A stretch of 49,657 nucleotides of DNA from Acidobacteriota bacterium (GTDB lineage Bacteria > Actinomycetota > Acidimicrobiia > Acidimicrobiales > CADCSY01), in assembly GCA_019510095.1 (NCBI GenBank), contig JAEKLB010000024.1, forward strand, positions 1 to 49,657, written 5' to 3'. A program made the translations under genes and the position numbers. Shown here piece after piece: positions 10,244 through 17,791 of this stretch (positions within the stretch are counted from its first letter, which is position 1; every line of letters starts with the position of its first letter). A model generated the notes under the pieces. That model did no database searches, was not told the DNA's origin, and saw only the letters and a list, made by a program, of their open reading frames with translations.

Positions 10244-11956
10244 TCAGGCCGATATGACCGACTCGTAACGATTGGTCACTGCCACGTCGTTGGCGGTCAG
10301 CCGCAGCGCGAACGAGAGCGGCCCGGGGGCGTCGGGGACCACCAGCTGGGCGGTGCCGACCCGGGCGCAGCCGTCGGCCGGCACGTCGCCCTGCCACCGC
10401 CAGGAGCGGTCGCCGCCCGTCCATGTCAGCGTGGCCTCGACGACCGCCCCGGCCAGGCGCTGGCGGCGGTCGCTCACCACATGGACGTCGAGGGTGAGGG
10501 TGTCGCCCGGGGCCACCGCGTCGGGCAGCGGGTCGGCGGCGACCACGACCGGCTGGGCCACGCCCTCGGGGTCGGTGCCGGGCGCCAGGCAGAACCCGCC
10601 GCTCGGCCGGTACTTGAGCCTCCGGAGCGACTCCGCCTGGCGGCGGTCGACGCCGGTCAGGAACCGCACCGCCCGGGGCATGACCCGGCCGAGCCGCAGC
10701 ACGTCGCGGCTCTCCCGGCCGGCGGCGGCGCGGCTGGCCACCGGCCGGGTGCCGTCGGCCTTCTCCAGCGCCCGCACCGCGGTGCCCTCGAGCAGGTTGG
10801 CGCCGCGGTTCGGCCACTCGTGGGCGCACCAGATGGCAATCGAAGGATGATGGCCGAGCAGGTCGACAGCTGCGCCTGCCTGCCGGGCCGCCTGCTTGCG
10901 GACACCCCGGGCGTACGGGCCGCTGAGCGGCAGGTCCTGCCACAGGAGCAGGCCCAGCTCGTCAGCGGCGTCGTAGACCTCAGGCCTGGTGATGTGGGCG
11001 CGCAGGCGCAGCAGGTCGAAGCCGGCGAGCCGCAAGCCCTCGACGTGGTCGCGCAGGTCCTGCGGCTCGGCGGCGGCCAGGTCCGGTCGTGCCGGCCCGC
11101 TGGTGGTGCCCTTGAGGAACAGGCGCTCGCCGTTGACCGCGAGGATTCGGTCCTTCCGGGTCACCGACCTCAGCCCGATCCGGCGGGTGAGGATGTGGCT
11201 GGTGGTGCCCTCGGCGTCGAGCTCGACGGTGAGGTCATGGAGCGGTTGGCGGCCGAGGGCGTGCGGCCACCACCGGTCCGGCCGGGGCACGGTCAAGATC
11301 CATTCGACGAAGTTGGAACCCTCTGCGATCGACCTCTCCGTGGTGTCGGCGGCCTCGTGGCCGGCGAGCGACGTGCGCAGCGAGACCGTGCGGGCGGCGT
11401 CGCTGAGGAGCTCGGCCCGCATCAGGAGCACGGCCTGCTCCTCGGTCGCGTCGCGGCACACGACGCGCAGGTCACGCGCCCGGACCGGACCAGTGTGCTC
11501 GAGTCGCACGCCGCGCCAGATCCCGCCCGGGTTCCAGCCCGGGTCGTCCCGTTGGAACGCCCCGGTCAGGCTTCGGTCGGAGCCCGGCGGGCAGCCGACC
11601 TCGACCGCCAGCAGGTGCTCCGACCTGGCGGCCAGCTGCGCGGTGATCTCGAACGTGTGGCGGTTGAAGTAGCCCTCCGTCGTGCCGAGGTACGCCCCGT
11701 CGAGCCAGATGTCACCGAGGTAGAAGATGCCGTCGAAGACCAACCACGCCCGCTGGGCAGCAGGGGCGGCGCCGGCCGCGAACTCATGCCGGTAGAGCAC
11801 GGGCCCGTCGGTCCCGGCGAGCGCGTCGGTCGACCGCCAGTGGCCGGGCACCGTGATCGGCACCCAGTCGTCGTCGTTGGTGCGAGGGAGGGTGAAGGCC
11901 CGCCGGAGGGTCTCGTCGGCGATCGCCGCCCGCCAGTCGCCGGCCAGGTCGAGCAC
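10244..11956 (-). CDS. GH2-like protein, apparently missing the catalytic nucleophile
   Basis: 570 residues with the glycoside hydrolase family 2 plan: N-terminal jelly-roll (about 1-160, with WLVFDGIFYLGDIWLDG), immunoglobulin-like middle (about 160-265), then a TIM-barrel start (RIGLRSVTRK..ERLFLKGTT) and a C-terminal beta domain. GH2 acid/base sits in an Asn-Glu pair; here the site reads WCAHEWPN, so Glu is kept but Asn is His. The segment that should bring the nucleophile (an S/TEFG-like motif, then about 60-80 residues) is not there: RFLTGVDRRQAESLRRLKYR jumps directly to the KYRPSGGF motif that normally follows it. It is likely catalytically inactive or repurposed for binding. Start GTG 11956. 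Same strand as sdhCAB, 48 nt upstream. Confidence 0.72.
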   Translation of the reverse strand: MLDLAGDWRAAIADETLRRAFTLPRTNDDDWVPITVPGHWRSTDALAGTDGPVLYRHEFAAGAAPAAQRAWLVFDGIFYLGDIWLDGAYLGTTEGYFNRHTFEITAQLAARSEHLLAVEVGCPPGSDRSLTGAFQRDDPGWNPGGIWRGVRLEHTGPVRARDLRVVCRDATEEQAVLLMRAELLSDAARTVSLRTSLAGHEAADTTERSIAEGSNFVEWILTVPRPDRWWPHALGRQPLHDLTVELDAEGTTSHILTRRIGLRSVTRKDRILAVNGERLFLKGTTSGPARPDLAAAEPQDLRDHVEGLRLAGFDLLRLRAHITRPEVYDAADELGLLLWQDLPLSGPYARGVRKQAARQAGAAVDLLGHHPSIAIWCAHEWPNRGANLLEGTAVRALEKADGTRPVASRAAAGRESRDVLRLGRVMPRAVRFLTGVDRRQAESLRRLKYRPSGGFCLAPGTDPEGVAQPVVVAADPLPDAVAPGDTLTLDVHVVSDRRQRLAGAVVEATLTWTGGDRSWRWQGDVPADGCARVGTAQLVVPDAPGPLSFALRLTANDVAVTNRYESVISA

Positions 11957-12005
11957 GGCTGCATCGGTCGTGTCGATGCCCAGACGGTAGCCAGGCCGCT
12001 TCCGG

Positions 12006-12011
12006 TAGCTT
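12006..12011 (+). promoter_or_regulatory. Leaderless -10 box (TAGCTT) of the MoxR-type gene
   Basis: TAGCTT fits TANNNT and ends 7 nt before the ATG at 12019. A related GGTAGCC lies 17 nt further upstream. No Shine-Dalgarno sequence is seen, so the transcript probably starts at the ATG. Confidence 0.5.
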
Positions 12012-12018
12012 CGACGGC

Positions 12019-13425
12019 ATGACCTCTCGACCCGCGACCATCGGTCAGCTGCGGGATTCCGGCTGGGAATCGGTTCCGGTGAAAGAAGAGCTCCGGCGCA
12101 ACGCCATGCGGAAGATCGCCGCCGGTGAGCAGCTCTTCCCCGGGGTGCTCGGCTACGACGACACCGTCCTCCCGCAGCTGGAGAACGCCCTGCTGGCCGG
12201 TCACGACGTGATCTTCCTCGGCGAGCGGGGCCAGGCCAAGACGCGCATGATCCGCAGCCTGGTGCAGCTCCTCGACGAATGGCTGCCGGTGATCGCCGGC
12301 TCCGAGATCAACGACGACCCCTACGAGCCGGTGTCCCGGCACGCGCGCGACCTGGTTGCCGAGAAGGGCGACGAGGCGCCGATCGAGTGGGTGTCCCGCG
12401 AGACCCGCTTCGGCGAGAAGCTGGCAACCCCTGACACCTCCATCGCCGATCTCATTGGCGAGGTCGACCCGATCAAGGTGGCCGAAGGGCGCTACCTCTC
12501 CGACGAGCTGACGTTGCACTACGGGCTCGTTCCCCGCACCAACCGTGGCATCTTCGCCATCAACGAGCTCCCCGACCTCGCCGAGCGGATCCAGGTGGGC
12601 CTGCTCAACGTGCTCGAGGAGCGCGACGTGCAGATCCGGGGCTACAAGGTGCGGTTGCCGCTCGACGTCATGTTGGTGGCTTCGGCAAACCCCGACGACT
12701 ACACCAACCGCGGCCGCATCATCACGCCGTTGAAGGACCGGTTCGGCTCGCAGATCCGCACGCACTACCCACTCGAGCTCGAGACCGAGGTGGCGATCGC
12801 CAAGCAGGAATCGCGCAGCCTCGACGTTCCGGGCAAGCGGGTGGCCGTCCCCGAGTTCCTGGCCGAGGTCGTGGCCCAGCTGTCGCACCTGGCCCGTTCG
12901 AGCCCGCACGTCAACCAGCGCTCCGGTGTGTCGGTGCGCCTCACGGTGGCCAACAACGAGACACTGCTGGCCAACGCCATGCGCCGCGCCCTGCGCGGGG
13001 GCGAGGACGAGGTCGTGCCGCGGGTCAGCGATCTCGACGCCCTCGTGGCGTCGACCGCCGGCAAGATCGAGCTCGACACGGTCGAGGAGGGTCGCGACGA
13101 GCAGATCGTCGAGAACCTGGTGAAGGCGGCGCTGCTCACGACGTGGCGGGCCCACTGCAACATCGGCAGCCTGGTCGACGTCGTCGGCTCGTTCGACGAG
13201 GGCCGGGTCGTCCACGCCGGCGAGGACGTTCCGTCTGCTCACTACGTCGAGCTGGTGGCCGACGTCCCCGCCCTGCGGCCCCACGTCCAGGAGCTGATCG
13301 GCGACGACGAGAGCCCCGCCATGGTCGCCAGCGCCGTCGAGTTCCTCCTCGAGGGCCTCCACCTCTCGAAGCGGCTCAACAAGGACGCCATCGGCGGCCG
13401 GGCCACCTACCGAGGCCGCGGCTAG
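12019..13425 (+). CDS. MoxR/ChlI-type AAA+ ATPase
   Basis: 468 residues. Walker A GERGQAKT is at 68-75; the Walker B region reads GIFAINELPDL, then sensor-1 ASANPDDYTNRGR and the arginine-containing TPLKDRFGSQIRTHYP. This is the magnesium-chelatase ChlI / MoxR branch of AAA+ proteins, which act as unfolding or metal-insertion chaperones together with a VWA-domain partner. Size and style match M. tuberculosis Rv0958 (459 residues), whose neighbour Rv0959 (672 residues) resembles the VWA protein at 17792-19801 here. The partner is therefore in this window but 4.4 kb away, with five unrelated genes between. Substrate unknown. Confidence 0.9.
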   Translation: MTSRPATIGQLRDSGWESVPVKEELRRNAMRKIAAGEQLFPGVLGYDDTVLPQLENALLAGHDVIFLGERGQAKTRMIRSLVQLLDEWLPVIAGSEINDDPYEPVSRHARDLVAEKGDEAPIEWVSRETRFGEKLATPDTSIADLIGEVDPIKVAEGRYLSDELTLHYGLVPRTNRGIFAINELPDLAERIQVGLLNVLEERDVQIRGYKVRLPLDVMLVASANPDDYTNRGRIITPLKDRFGSQIRTHYPLELETEVAIAKQESRSLDVPGKRVAVPEFLAEVVAQLSHLARSSPHVNQRSGVSVRLTVANNETLLANAMRRALRGGEDEVVPRVSDLDALVASTAGKIELDTVEEGRDEQIVENLVKAALLTTWRAHCNIGSLVDVVGSFDEGRVVHAGEDVPSAHYVELVADVPALRPHVQELIGDDESPAMVASAVEFLLEGLHLSKRLNKDAIGGRATYRGRG

Positions 13426-13436
13426 TTCCTCCTTCT

Positions 13437-13491
13437 CCTGTTCTGCGGTATCGCGGGTCCGCTCAGCGGACCGCTGATACCGCAGAACAGG
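13437..13491. terminator. Bidirectional hairpin terminator, GTTCT-family
   Basis: Two 27-nt arms (13437-13463, 13465-13491) pair except for a 3-nt central mismatch. The outer arm is CCTGTTCTGCGGTATC / GATACCGCAGAACAGG. It sits between the convergent AAA+ ATPase and Nei genes. Its left arm is nearly identical to that of the hairpin at 44968-45018. Confidence 0.85.
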
Positions 13492-13496
13492 CAGGG

Positions 13497-14231
13497 TCAG
13501 AGGGGTTGGCAGGTCTCGCAGGCGTAGGCCCAGCGGCCGGCCAGATCCCAGCGGCGGACGGGGGCGCCGCAGGTCTGGCAGGCGTCGAGCCGGTAGATCG
13601 TCCGGCCGCTGATGCGTCCTTCGCGCACGCCCTTGCGCAGGAGGCGCACGAGCGTGCGCCACAGGGCACGCCACTCCTCCTCGGTGATCGACGACGCCTG
13701 CCGCAGCGGATGGATGCCGTGGGCCTTCAGTGCCTCGGCCCGGTAGACGTTGCCCACGCCCGCGACAACTGACTGATCGAGCAGCGCCTGGCCGACCGGG
13801 ATCCGCCGGCGGCGCAGCGACTGCCACGCTCGATCGGGATCGGCATCGGGGCGCAGCGGGTCGGGGCCGAGGCGGGCGAGCACGGCCGCCTTGCCGCCGC
13901 CGTCGAGCAGCTCGCAGATCGTCGCCCCAACCAGGTCGACGGCCGCGTCGTCGCCGACGATCCGCATCCGGCACGTCTCCCGTGGCGTCGGCGCGGGGAG
14001 CGCATGGGTCGTGAACGTGCCGTAGAGCCCAAGGTGGACGTGCACGATGCGGCCGCCGGCGTACTCGTGGAAGAGGTGCTTGCCCCACGCGTCGGTGGCC
14101 TCCAGCACCGCGCCGTCGACCACGCGGGCGTCGCCGAACCGGCCCTGCGGCGAGGACACGCGGACGGGCGTGCCGGCGAAGAGCCGCTCGTGCTCGGAAG
14201 CCAGCCGGCGGATCGTGTGGCCCTCGGGCAT
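13497..14231 (-). CDS. nei: Fpg/Nei-family DNA glycosylase
   Basis: 244-residue bifunctional base-excision enzyme that removes oxidised bases and nicks the abasic site. The N-terminus after Met is PEGHTIRRLA, with Pro1/Glu2 as the catalytic pair; the frame opens further upstream but this proline-glutamate must be terminal, which fixes the ATG at 14231. The helix-two-turn-helix segment DQSVVAGVGNVYRAEAL is intact, as is the C-terminal zinc finger CQTCG...CETCQ (about 220-241). The sequence is of the Nei1 type known from mycobacteria (Rv2464c), active on oxidised pyrimidines. It is convergent to the AAA+ gene and divergent from the lipoprotein gene. Confidence 0.92.
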   Translation of the reverse strand: MPEGHTIRRLASEHERLFAGTPVRVSSPQGRFGDARVVDGAVLEATDAWGKHLFHEYAGGRIVHVHLGLYGTFTTHALPAPTPRETCRMRIVGDDAAVDLVGATICELLDGGGKAAVLARLGPDPLRPDADPDRAWQSLRRRRIPVGQALLDQSVVAGVGNVYRAEALKAHGIHPLRQASSITEEEWRALWRTLVRLLRKGVREGRISGRTIYRLDACQTCGAPVRRWDLAGRWAYACETCQPL

Positions 14232-14265
14232 GGCGGAACTCTGCCGCATCGCCGCGCTGTGCTGT

Positions 14266-14285
14266 GATGTGTAGGTACCTACGCG
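14266..14285. repeat. 20-bp palindromic repeat, copy 1 (candidate operator)
   Basis: GATGTGTAGGTACCTACGCG. Its core GTAGGTACCTAC (14271-14282) is a perfect 12-bp palindrome. It ends 16 nt before the GTG of the lipoprotein gene and 34 nt from the divergent nei start. It matches copy 2 (14910-14929) at 18 of 20 positions. Confidence 0.6.
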
Positions 14286-14301
14286 GACGTGGTGCCGGCA
14301 G

Positions 14302-14751
14302 GTGTTGGTGGCCGGGGTGGTCGCCGGGGTGGTCCTCGGCTTGGTGGGCTGCGCCTCCAATGACGTCACCGGTGGGCGGCCGACGCCCCGCCTGCCCAAC
14401 GGGCCCACCGCCGCCCTCGCCGCGGTCCCGCTGCCGAACGGCAGCCGAGAGGTGAGCCGCTCCATCGCCGGGCCCAACCGGATCTCCGCCGACTACGACG
14501 TGCCGACGGCCACCGCGGTGGAGATCGTCGGGTTCTACCGCCGCCAGCTCCTGGCGCTCGGATGGCGCGAGAGGACCCTGCATGCGCCCACCGGCACCAG
14601 CGCCGGTGGCACCCGCCGGGCCGACTTCGTCGCCGGGCCGGAGTACCTCCAGGTCACGGCGGTACCCATTCCGGAGGCGTTCGCCGCCGCTCGCGGCTTC
14701 GTCACCAGGCTGACCCTGATCTTGACCGCGCCCGGCGCCCTGGCTGACTAG
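14302..14751 (+). CDS. Small secreted lipoprotein, unknown function
   Basis: 149 residues from GTG 14302, the first usable start after an in-frame stop at 14272. A short hydrophobic signal ends in a lipobox LVGC, with Cys17 as the probable lipidated residue; the signal lacks the usual positive residues at its start, so a non-standard start is possible. The mature part (ISADYDVPTATAVEIVGFYR, then WRERTLHAP and a beta-rich end) has the look of an extracytoplasmic domain, but I do not recognise a family. It carries the same upstream 20-bp repeat as the SipW-type gene, suggesting joint control. Ends in a branched hairpin that includes its stop codon. Confidence 0.72.
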   Translation: MLVAGVVAGVVLGLVGCASNDVTGGRPTPRLPNGPTAALAAVPLPNGSREVSRSIAGPNRISADYDVPTATAVEIVGFYRRQLLALGWRERTLHAPTGTSAGGTRRADFVAGPEYLQVTAVPIPEAFAAARGFVTRLTLILTAPGALAD

Positions 14752-14820
14752 TCATCGCGACCTCCTGAGGTCTGCGCTCCGGAAACCCGTCGCCGGGCGG
14801 GCATTGCCCGAGATGACTAG
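14748..14820. other. Cloverleaf-like folded element after the lipoprotein gene
   Basis: A perfect 9-bp outer stem CTAGTCATC / GATGACTAG (14748-14756, 14812-14820) encloses three small hairpins: GACCT/AGGTC (14759-14763, 14768-14772), CCGG/CCGG (14779-14782, 14793-14796) and CGGGC/GCCCG (14798-14802, 14806-14810). The element is 73 nt and overlaps the lipoprotein stop codon. It lacks tRNA consensus bases, so it is not a tRNA. It could be a terminator, an RNA regulator of the SipW-type gene, or chance. Confidence 0.4.
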
Positions 14821-14909
14821 CCCGATCGGGCCAGCGTCGCCTCCCCCCGAAGCGGTGAGGAGTCCCATTTCCAGGATGATCCTCCCTCAACACCCCCCTG
14901 CCATGATCC

Positions 14910-14929
14910 GATGTGTAGGTAACTAAGCG
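14910..14929. repeat. 20-bp palindromic repeat, copy 2 (candidate operator)
   Basis: GATGTGTAGGTAACTAAGCG, 18/20 identical to copy 1 at 14266-14285. It lies 44 nt before the proposed start of the SipW-type gene, a typical position for a site overlapping the core promoter. The gap 14752-14973 otherwise contains the folded element and a C-rich stretch, with no gene. Confidence 0.6.
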
Positions 14930-14973
14930 ATGGTGTAGTGGGCTACGCGGCGGAAGGGATCAGGGAGGTGGCA

Positions 14974-15657
14974 GTGCGCAGACGGCTTCGGTCATGGCTC
15001 CTCGCATTCCTCGTCACCGGCTTGGCCCTGAACATGACCGAGGGCACCTTCGCCTCGTTCACCGCGGACACCGCCAACGCTGGGACGTTCGCGACGGGCT
15101 CGTTGGTGCTCTCCAACCAGGTGGAATCGGCCACCACCTGCCTGTCGACCGCTGGCGGGACCACCGACGCCAACGCCAATGCCTGCGACGCCCTCTACTC
15201 CCTCAACGCCCGCAAGCCGGGACAGAGCGCCAACGTCGACGTCACCCTCATCAACGAGGGCAACATCGACGGGTCGAGCTTGCAGCTGTCATGGGCCACG
15301 CCGCCGTGCACGACGGCCGACGCGGCGAGCACGATCTTCCACGGTGCCGGCGATCTGTGCCCGCAGATGCGGATCTACGTCCAGCAGTACACATCCGACG
15401 CCAACCGCAGCACCAACACCCGTACGGGCGGCACGTGCTGGTACGGCGGCGGTTCGGCGACGAGCTGCAGCTTCAACGCCGCCAAGACGCTGGCCGACCT
15501 GGCCACCCACGACGACTCGGCGCCGATCGACCTCGGACCGACGGTCACGGGCGAACAGCGCTTCCTCCGCGTCTACGTCCAGCTGCCCGGCACGGCCGGC
15601 AACGACGTGCAGGGTCGCACGGTCGACGTGCCCCTTCGCTGGCAGCTGCTGCAGTAG
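14974..15657 (+). CDS. SipW-type signal peptide / TasA-CalY-like secreted protein
   Basis: 227 residues from GTG 14974, chosen because AGGGAGG lies 6 nt upstream and the product then begins RRRLRSWLLAFLVTGLAL, a normal signal sequence. The stretch GTFASFTADTANAGTFATGS just after the signal is the hallmark of SipW-dependent proteins, the group that contains the Bacillus biofilm fibre protein TasA and camelysin. The mature part is a Thr/Ser/Ala-rich beta-sandwich candidate with several cysteines (TTCLST, NACDAL, PPCTTA, DLCPQM, GTCWYG, TSCSF) that may form disulfides. No SipW peptidase gene is in the window. It is directly followed by a kinase/regulator pair and is probably exported to the cell surface. 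Confidence 0.82.
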   Translation: MRRRLRSWLLAFLVTGLALNMTEGTFASFTADTANAGTFATGSLVLSNQVESATTCLSTAGGTTDANANACDALYSLNARKPGQSANVDVTLINEGNIDGSSLQLSWATPPCTTADAASTIFHGAGDLCPQMRIYVQQYTSDANRSTNTRTGGTCWYGGGSATSCSFNAAKTLADLATHDDSAPIDLGPTVTGEQRFLRVYVQLPGTAGNDVQGRTVDVPLRWQLLQ

Positions 15658-15685
15658 GTGCAGCTGACCGCAGGGTCACCATCGG

Positions 15686-15691
15686 TAGCCT
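15686..15691 (+). promoter_or_regulatory. Leaderless -10 box (TAGCCT) of the sensor kinase gene
   Basis: TAGCCT ends 8 nt before the in-frame GTG at 15700. The same box precedes five other start codons in this window at 6-9 nt. It argues for a separate promoter for the kinase and for the 15700 start. Confidence 0.5.
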
Positions 15692-15699
15692 CCGTCGCG

Positions 15700-17106
15700 G
15701 TGCCACGGGTCTTCCGGCGTCTCGACCTTGGTCGGTTGACCGTGGGCCAGCTCGTGCTGGTTGCCGGCATCCCGTGCTTCGCCGTCGCTGCTGGCGAGCT
15801 GCTGCTGGTCAAGACCGGCCCGGGTGCCTCGCTACCCGGCCTCAAGACCGCGCTCGAGGGCGTGCAGGGGATGATCGCCCTCCTGGTTGCCTTCCTGCTC
15901 TACGGCCGGTGCCAGCGCAGTCGGGCCGCCGTCGACGCCGTGCTGCTGTCCGGGTTCCTTCTCTTGGCCTGCAACAGCATCCTCGTCGTCGTCGACCTCG
16001 TCGTCCTGCCCGGCACTCCGCCTGCGGACGGGGTGGTGTGGGGCCGTGTGTTGCTGCGGTTTGCCGGTTCGTTGGCCATCGCCCTCGCCGCAGTCCTCCC
16101 GCTGCGGGTGTCGTTCGACCGGGTCAGGGCGCCGATCACCGCACTCGCGGGCGTGGCTGTTTGCGCCGCCATCGCGATGACCGTTGCCGAGGACCACTTG
16201 CCCGAGGCAGTTCGAATGGGCGGACCTCGCTCGGCGCTGGTGGTCGGCAGCCATCCCCTCGTGAGGGTGGCGTTGGTGGCGCAGCTCCTGCTGGCTTCCG
16301 TCGCGGCGTGGGGCTTCTATCGCCGGGCATCACGTGAGCGCGATGTCCTCGTGAGCGCTCTCGCTGTTGCATCGGTCGTGAATGCCGCGTCGTTCCTCGC
16401 CTTCACCGGTCGGCCGAGCCTCTACACCGACCACGTGCACGTCGGCGACGTGCTGCGCGTGCTGTTCTGGCTGGTCGTGCTGGGCGGCGCCGCCGGCGAG
16501 GTCGCCGCCTTCTGGCGTAGCGAGCGCGACCTCGCGGTGTTGGAGGAGCGCCGCCGTGTTGCACGCGAGCTGCACGACGGGCTGGCCCAGGAGCTTGCCT
16601 ACATCGCCCAGCAGGCGCAGCTGCTCAATGACGGGGACGCGCCCGAGCGCGCGCTCCACCACATGTTGACCTCGTCGCAGCGGGCGCTGGACGAGTCTCG
16701 TCGTGCCATCGCCGTGCTCCGCGGGTCGGGCCGGGAGACGCTCGAGGAGATGGTGCGGCAGGCCGCCGAGGACGTTGCTGCCAGAGCCGGTGCCGGCGTC
16801 ACCGTCGAGGTCGACGCCGGGCTCGAGCTCGACGCCGACGTTCGCGAGACGGTCGTCCGCATCGTTCGCGAAGCCGTCTCCAACGCCGCCCGGCATGGGC
16901 GGGCACGGGCGATCAGGGTGCGTCTCGGGGCCGACCGTGTGCTCCACATCGACGACGACGGCGCAGGCTTCGTGGTCGAGTCGGCGACGGCGGGCGATCG
17001 CTATGGGATCCTGACGATGCGTGAGCGAGCAGCCGGGATCGACGCTCGGTTCGCGCTTCGCAGCGCGCCGGGAGTGGGAACCTCGGTCGAGGTCGTCCTG
17101 CCATGA
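15700..17106 (+). CDS. NarL-type sensor histidine kinase
   Basis: 468 residues from GTG 15700; an in-frame GTG at 15658, directly after the previous stop, would add 14 residues. The first ~265 residues hold seven or eight hydrophobic segments forming an uncharacterised membrane sensor. Then comes the HisKA_3 box ARELHDGLAQEL with phospho-His at about 292, and a HATPase region with REAVSNAARHGRA (N box), DDDGAGF (G1) and GILTMRERA (G2-like). Kinases of this class dimerise, autophosphorylate and pass phosphate to LuxR/NarL-type regulators; the gene's stop overlaps the start of such a regulator (ATGA). The position behind the SipW-type gene suggests that it senses an envelope signal and governs that protein. 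Confidence 0.92.
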   Translation: MPRVFRRLDLGRLTVGQLVLVAGIPCFAVAAGELLLVKTGPGASLPGLKTALEGVQGMIALLVAFLLYGRCQRSRAAVDAVLLSGFLLLACNSILVVVDLVVLPGTPPADGVVWGRVLLRFAGSLAIALAAVLPLRVSFDRVRAPITALAGVAVCAAIAMTVAEDHLPEAVRMGGPRSALVVGSHPLVRVALVAQLLLASVAAWGFYRRASRERDVLVSALAVASVVNAASFLAFTGRPSLYTDHVHVGDVLRVLFWLVVLGGAAGEVAAFWRSERDLAVLEERRRVARELHDGLAQELAYIAQQAQLLNDGDAPERALHHMLTSSQRALDESRRAIAVLRGSGRETLEEMVRQAAEDVAARAGAGVTVEVDAGLELDADVRETVVRIVREAVSNAARHGRARAIRVRLGADRVLHIDDDGAGFVVESATAGDRYGILTMRERAAGIDARFALRSAPGVGTSVEVVLP

Positions 17107-17762
17107 ATGAGTTGGATGGAGTGCGCGTCGTATTGGCCGACGACCATCCACCGACGCGGGCCGGTGTGAAGTGGACCCTCGAGCGGGCGGGCGCCACCGT
17201 GGTGGCCGAGGTCGGCGATGGCACGTCCGCGATCGAGGCGGTCGAACGGGAGCGGCCGGACGTCTGCCTGATCGACATTCGCATGCCGGGTGGTGGAGGC
17301 ATCGCCGCGACGCGCGGGATCGTCGCCAAGCAGCCGGACACGTTGGTCGTGATCCTCACCGTGTCCAGGGACGACGACGACCTGGTGGCTGCCATGCGGG
17401 TGGGGGCCGCGGGCTATCTCCTCAAGGACATCGAGCCGAAGCGAATGGTCGCTGCCATCGAGGCCGTCATGGCCGGGGAGGTGTCGATGCCGCGAGCCCT
17501 CGTGCGGCCGCTCCTCGACGAGGCCGAGGGTCGGGCTCGTGGTCGCCGGGTGACCGGTCGCGACCAGCGGAGCGCGTCCTTGAGCCCGCGGGAGTGGGAG
17601 GTCCTCGACCATCTGGCGTCGGGCTCGACCACCGCCGAGGTGGCCGGAACCACGGGGATGGCGCCGGCCACCGTTCGAGTCCATGTCGCCGCCATCCTCC
17701 GGAAGCTGGGTGTCGCCACCCGCCATGAGGCCATCGACCTTGCCAGACGACAGGCCGAGTGA
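17103..17762 (+). CDS. NarL/LuxR-family response regulator
   Basis: 219 residues. Receiver domain at about 7-122: acidic pair DD13-14, phospho-acceptor Asp58 (CLIDIRMPG), conserved Thr in ILTVS, and Lys in YLLKDI. The C-terminal helix-turn-helix LSPREWEVLDHLASGSTTAE...TVRVHVAAILRKLGV is a GerE/LuxR type, which usually binds short palindromes as a dimer. The start overlaps the kinase stop by 4 nt. The two 20-bp palindromic repeats upstream of the lipoprotein and SipW-type genes are plausible binding sites; this link is inferred from position. Confidence 0.94.
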   Translation: MNELDGVRVVLADDHPPTRAGVKWTLERAGATVVAEVGDGTSAIEAVERERPDVCLIDIRMPGGGGIAATRGIVAKQPDTLVVILTVSRDDDDLVAAMRVGAAGYLLKDIEPKRMVAAIEAVMAGEVSMPRALVRPLLDEAEGRARGRRVTGRDQRSASLSPREWEVLDHLASGSTTAEVAGTTGMAPATVRVHVAAILRKLGVATRHEAIDLARRQAE

Positions 17763-17779
17763 GCCTGAGGGCGAGGGCG

Positions 17780-17785
17780 TAGCCT
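17780..17785 (+). promoter_or_regulatory. Leaderless -10 box (TAGCCT) of the VWA gene
   Basis: TAGCCT ends 6 nt before the ATG at 17792, in the 29-nt gap after the response regulator. No Shine-Dalgarno sequence is present. Confidence 0.5.
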
Positions 17786-17791
17786 TCGCCC

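Noticed and set aside
11566-14583. Very long open frame on the minus strand (over 1000 codons) spanning the AAA+ ATPase, and similar ones at 23161-25293 and 27354-29858
   Set aside because: These are antisense to clearly conserved genes and show Arg/His/Gly-rich nonsense composition typical of high-GC shadow frames.
14749-14819. Possible tRNA, because the element is about 73 nt with a cloverleaf outline
   Set aside because: There is no T-loop GTTCRA, no D-loop GG and no 7-nt anticodon loop; the outer stem is 9 bp.
14752-14937. Cyclic-di-GMP, cyclic-di-AMP or fluoride riboswitch upstream of the SipW-type gene
   Set aside because: Short partial similarities to each (for example GGAAACCCG, GCGATGG) but none of the full consensus cores is present.
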